Origin: Siphonodentalium dalli
Taxonomy: Eukaryota > Mollusca > Scaphopoda > Gadilida > Siphonodentaliidae
Direction of reading: 5' to 3'
Assembly (NCBI GenBank): GCA_032622095.1
Contig: CP136069.1
Coordinates: forward strand, 2,017,462 to 2,081,461
Length of the DNA stretch: 64,000 bases
Below are positions 60,216 to 64,000 of the stretch, in pieces. Made by a program: the position numbers and the translations under genes. How positions within the stretch are numbered: position 1 is the stretch's first letter; the number at the start of each line of letters is the position of its first letter. The notes beneath the pieces were generated by a model. It did not search any database. It worked only from the letters and a program-made list of their open reading frames with translations, and was not told the origin of the DNA.

Positions 60216-60386
60216 CTTTGATATTCTCTGAAACTTTAAATAGAGTTATGTCTCCTTTCACTTGAAATTTAAATAGAATTACATCCCATTTCAATTGGGC
60301 TTTAAATATAGAGTTATGTCTCATTTAATTTGAAACTTTAAATAGAGTTTACATAGAGTTATGTCTTATTCCACTTGAAACTTTAA
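60216..60386 (+). repeat. Degenerate repeat of about 47 bp
   Basis: GAAACTTTAAATAGAGTTATGTC-type words recur about four times (near 60228, 60266, 60299 and 60345), each followed by a TTCAMTTG-like segment. Confidence 0.7.
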
Positions 60387-60392
60387 GAAGGG

Positions 60393-60623
60393 CCCTGTGC
60401 CAATGCATTCTCTTATATATGCGAGTCGACCATAGGTCGCCTCGCATATATAAGAGAATGCATTGGCTTAACACATTAAAAATTATAAAATTGTTAAAGA
60501 ATGTAAGAAAAAATGGTAAAAAGTGTTAAAAAAAGATATTTTTTTTAGGCCAATGCATTCTCTTATATATGCGAGGCGACCTATGGTCGACTCGCATATA
60601 TAAGAGAATGCATTGGCACAGGG
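60393..60623. repeat. Double hairpin forming an inverted repeat
   Basis: Hairpin 1 (60399-60467) and hairpin 2 (60549-60617) are each palindromes with arms GCCAATGCATTCTCTTATAT and so on. Hairpin 2 is the exact reverse complement of hairpin 1, so CCCTGTGCC at 60393 and GGCACAGGG at 60615-60623 close an outer inverted repeat with 75-bp arms around an AT-rich centre of about 81 bp. TTAA follows on the right (60624-60627), but no matching TTAA adjoins the left end. Confidence 0.92.
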
Positions 60624-60627
60624 TTAA

Positions 60628-62324
60628 CTGTAACTATCACAATGTGGTCAAGGAGCCGGTTCCAATGATATCCATATTTGTATGGTTCTATTGAGACAGA
60701 CCGAAGATATTTTAGGCTGTTGAAGCTTTATTTGGCCGGTTTTGGCCGTTTTGTTGGGTAAAGGGTTAATTTCTATACATGTAGGTACCTATACCAATAT
60801 GCTCCTATAGGATTCCCTATATTACTGGTATTGGAACCCATTGGTTCCCATGCATTTACTATAGGTTCATACGAGACATGTATAACTGTACTTGTTCAAT
60901 ATTATGCCAACACTATCTTCCTCTGAAATTGATGTAGTTACCAGATAGTAATAATTATACAGATTATGTAAACTGAAAATTCGTAAAATTAACGTATACA
61001 ATAATTTAGGTATGTTATAGTACGACTTTAAATTTCTTTAACACAACAAGTCCAGAACCTTTGACTTTTAAGTATTTACCCAAATATCAATTCAGTTATC
61101 AACAGATGGAGAAGGTCAGTTTAAAAATCAATGCACGAAGTTGAGCAGAAAATGCACAGAAAAGTTATGGTACCATATATTTAACGCTGAATTTTTTAAA
61201 TAACAGTTAAATAGATGGTATCATTATGTTCTTTGCTGACCCCAACATTATTTTTGTAACTCCATGCAAATTGTAATGCCGACAATTTACATGTATCTGT
61301 CAGGCAACCTCAGTGATATTTCATGGAGACCTCTCAGTTTAAAATGTTATTAACTATAAGTTAAATTGCCAGTGATGTAATACTTGAATTACAAATAATG
61401 TGTAAATATAAACATCATCCTGTATCTTATAATTTGATAAAATAAATGTGAAGTATACTCACCAGAATTTAAACTATCAGTAAATAATCCTACATGTGAC
61501 ATAAAGAAAACCAATATAATAAACCATGACTCTTGAGATTGTGACTTCCCATTGTGAGCTATCCATGCAATGTTTGTGACATTTGAGAAAATTCCATCTG
61601 GTCGCAATTTTCATTGAGAGCAGGTCAGTGTGATTACATAACATGTACTCATAGACACATAGAGTAAAGCAGTTGTCCCAATTAAATTGTAGGATTGGTT
61701 TCAATGTTAAAGTGATTTATTACTAGCATTGAGATACACTGATATTAATTCCACTTTACTATGATCAGACTTATACAGGGATGTAGCTAGATGGTCTCCA
61801 ATGGGGAGGGTGGATGTTCACCATGGAATTTCCAAATACATCCCCCCTTGAACCAAACCCACAAATTGTACCCTCTCCCTTGGGCTTTGATTTTTCTCAA
61901 CTGGTAGCTCGCATGGCTGGATGATATAGACTGTTCTTAATTATCAGTGGGCCAACATATCTTGAGAAAAATATAGAGATCTTGAGAAAATTGAAAAATC
62001 TCCTATAAAATTATTTATTCCTATAGGTTGTCTCAAAATGTCCTATCCATGGCAATTTTCCAATAAGAAATACGGTCCTATAGTGAATCGTCGTTTCGTG
62101 TAGGATTCCTATAGGTTCCTATAGGATCCAATATGACATTTCCATACGGGGTCCTACAACTTATTATTAATTGTATTGATCATTTAAATAATTTTAATTT
62201 ATTAAAATTCGGATTAAATCACAATATTTACACCATGTGAAAGCTTGATAAATTCGGAATATTTTAAAATGTATATTTCCAAACAAATTGTTAAAACTGC
62301 AAATTTGCCAAATAATTATTCATT
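60628..62324. other. No recognisable gene
   Basis: AT-rich sequence. CCTATAGG-type words (TCCTATAGGATTCC at about 60803, CCTATAGGTTCCTATAGG at about 62109) recur but form no regular array. Confidence 0.45.
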
Positions 62325-62487
62325 TTTCCATAAATATCTGCATGTTGGACTTAGTTAATTTGCAGCTTCAGATTCAGAACGGTTTCGTATTTAAATATTC
62401 TAAGTCGAGCTTCGAGGAGTAAGAGGCCAACAATATATTGAAGCCTTAATTTGAATGGTTATTTTAGTGTGATATCATGTCTGGCTG
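62325..62487 (+). repeat. Dispersed repeat, copy B
   Basis: Second copy of the repeat at 24822-24984: shared GTTAATTTGCAG, AGTCGAGCTTCGAGG, AAGAGGCCAACA, GAAGCCTTAATTT and TTTTAGTGTGATATCATG. Confidence 0.75.
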
Positions 62488-62600
62488 AAGTCCAAATTTT
62501 AATAGTTAACAGAAGATTTTAGCCTTCGTCACAAGCCCTCATTTTCCGGAGTGCTTATGTGGGAGACCCAAGGACTCGAATCCTTACCTCCACTGCACCT

Positions 62601-62710
62601 TAAGCATTCGAGTCCAAAGCGAGTGCTTACTGTGATCGATATAAGCACTCGAGTCCTACGCGAGTGCTTAATGTGAATGACATAAGCACTCGAATCCTTG
62701 TTGAATGCCT
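62601..62710 (+). repeat. 41-bp minisatellite of hairpin units, about 2.7 copies
   Basis: TAAGCACTCGAGTCC starts at 62601, 62642 and 62683. Each unit contains AAGCACTCG...CGAGTGCTT, which can fold on itself. Confidence 0.8.
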
Positions 62711-62742
62711 ATTAAGCCTTCATGCTCGGTAAGGGATAAACT

Positions 62743-62804
62743 CAGATTGAAGTTTCCAAATGGTGAATTTTGTGATGTACACCCATTGGGAACCTCGATT
62801 ATGC
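62743..62804. repeat. Fold-back repeat family, copy D (diverged)
   Basis: CAGATTGAAGTTTCCAAATGG on the left and CCCATTGGGAACCTCGATTA on the right are degraded arms of the family. The tail ATGCAATGTGTCGTCTGC also matches the sequence after copy A at about 57911. Confidence 0.6.
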
Positions 62805-62924
62805 AATGTGTCGTCTGCAAATTTGGGGATACAGAGAAGTAAATTAAAAAGAAATAGAATCTATATGAAGAAGTTTCTGTAGAAATTTGATAATAAAGAA
62901 AATTTCTAGAGAAGATGAGGCCAT

Positions 62925-63001
62925 GCAGAATGAATTTGATTATGCTAACCCGCTATGTGGGATAGCATCACTAAATTCACCCTCTGTGTACTTCATTCTG
63001 C
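62925..63001. repeat. Fold-back repeat family, copy E
   Basis: GCAGAATGAATTTGATTATG at the left and TACTTCATTCTGC at the right. The interior GATAGCATCACTAAATTCAC matches copies B and C. The left arm lacks the GGTCCCC part. Confidence 0.75.
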
Positions 63002-63094
63002 AAATGACAGGCACACTAAACTCAGGCTTAGTCAGTAATGTTATACATCCATCTCAAACCTCACTGAAAATGTTTAATGTTTAACCCACAGGGA

Positions 63095-63122
63095 GCCTCG
63101 CACATATAGAAGAATGCACTGT
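63095..63122. repeat. Diverged half-copy of the 60.4-kb hairpin
   Basis: CCTCGCACATATAGAAGAAT then GCACTGT resembles CCTCGCATATATAAGAGAAT then GCATTGG of the double hairpin, suggesting that element is one of a family. Confidence 0.5.
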
Positions 63123-64000
63123 GGAGTGTCGTCTGCTCCAGTCTATGTGGGGCTCTCTAAGGGTTAGACACACTAAACTCAGGCTTGCACTGCATATATC
63201 CATCATAACTTACTTTGAGATCAAATTCCAGTCATCAGCAAGACCATCACTATTATAGTCAAATATGGGACCCGTGATAGCGTGAATTGGTGGACTGTTC
63301 TGTGCATAGGTGAAAAACCAAATCTCCGAATGGATCCCAGATTGCTGTAGAAAGAATGATAGAAACAATAAGATACGGCTGAGGCCCATATAAAATAAAT
63401 ACCTAGATTCTGATCCAATTTTTTTTAAATATTGGGGGAGGCAGGTTGAACTTATCATCTGAACATTTCCCTGTAATAAATATGGACACCTTCTGCATTT
63501 TTATTTATCTGTCATCTGCATTTATCACCTTAACATCCCTGCAAATGAATAATAAACCATTCCAATGTACACTTTTAACTGACTGGAAGATTCCATTTAA
63601 AACAGAAAGGGTCAAGAGGGTTAAAGGTAGCCATTAATTAAGGAAAGAGTGTTGATTTTGTTGTGATCTATCGAGTTAAATCGATGAAAGTTGGTCTGAC
63701 ATTTTATGTGGGATATGACAGTGTTCCATATATAATGAGTGTGTCAATGACAGTGTAGCACAACTTGGAAATTTGATCATGCCATATATTGCAGTCCATA
63801 GAAAGACAGGGAACTTGGACAGTTTATATGCATACGTAACTAGAGTTATCCTGAAGATCCGTAAGCAGTTTGGGATTAATCAGATGAAACGATTGGCAGT
63901 AGGGAGTACCAAAGGAAGTAGCAATTTGATAGCATCTATCTGGAGGTGATCAAAAACATGCCTGTAAATTTTCGAAACATTTCACCAATAAATGCGGGCT
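63123..64000. other. No recognisable gene
   Basis: A plus-strand frame ending TGA at about 63950 is open for about 75 codons (includes MPYIAVHRKTGNLDSLYAYV), with no recognised family and no convincing start. AGACACACTAAACTCAGGCTT at about 63167 repeats a phrase at about 63009. The window ends in this sequence. Confidence 0.4.

Noticed and set aside
63720..63950. Open frame of about 75 codons near the window end
   Set aside because: No convincing start codon or family; may be chance or a fragment continuing from a distant exon, which cannot be judged here.

Overview
This is a eukaryotic, most likely animal, genomic window with no intact host gene. It is made almost entirely of satellite DNA and transposable elements. 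No rRNA, tRNA gene or CRISPR array was seen. The element types are a vertebrate/invertebrate-type Ty3/gypsy retroelement, hAT-like and TTAA-target DNA elements, and a tRNA-derived SINE. Together they suggest an invertebrate metazoan, possibly a marine one; I cannot name the species. All coordinates come from reading by eye, and repeat edges are good to a few bases unless a target-site duplication (TSD) fixes them.

Layout. 1-10098: a tandem array of a 155-bp satellite, with 192-bp variant monomers and nested higher-order duplications of 502 bp, 2,163 bp and about 6.1 kb. 10099-22027: an 11.9-kb insertion that splits the satellite, with short terminal inverted repeats (TIRs), a TA target duplication and TGTGTA-rich subterminal ends. 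It carries its own nested insertions: a hAT relic with a BED zinc-finger fragment, a TTAA-flanked MITE family, a SINE with a 12-bp TSD, and a large inverted repeat. 22028-23166: the same satellite resumes in the same phase. 23167-26462: decayed repeats, a 21-G tract and a degenerate triplet repeat.

26463-35451: a degenerate Ty3/gypsy-type LTR retrotransposon on the minus strand, with 5' LTR, PBS, gag, protease, RT, RNase H, integrase and a possible env-like remnant. It is broken by several frameshifts, a nonsense codon, an integrase deletion, a 3' LTR truncation and a 903-bp hAT-like insertion inside RNase H. Gag and protease overlap in -1 frames at a canonical A-AAT-TTA slippery heptamer. 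The retroelement lies inside an older repeat whose parts lie in inverted orientation on either side.

35452-40080: further direct and inverted repeats, a 65-71-bp minisatellite, a 592-bp TTAA element and a near-perfect 162-bp palindrome. 40085-57190: a 17-kb array of about 400 copies of a 43/42-bp minisatellite, whose right part is a recent tandem duplication of about 4.5-4.8 kb. 57200-64000: small minisatellites (63, 39, about 47 and 41 bp units) and many fold-back elements, including a double hairpin that is itself an inverted repeat.

No operon or pathway can be inferred. The window records successive insertion, array expansion and decay. The observations most worth following are the satellite-splitting TA element, the frameshift heptamer, the array-edge monomers found inside the 43-bp array, the repeated consensus splice-donor sequence in that array, and the 39-bp repeats that each carry a TATA-box-like core beside two CCAAT boxes.
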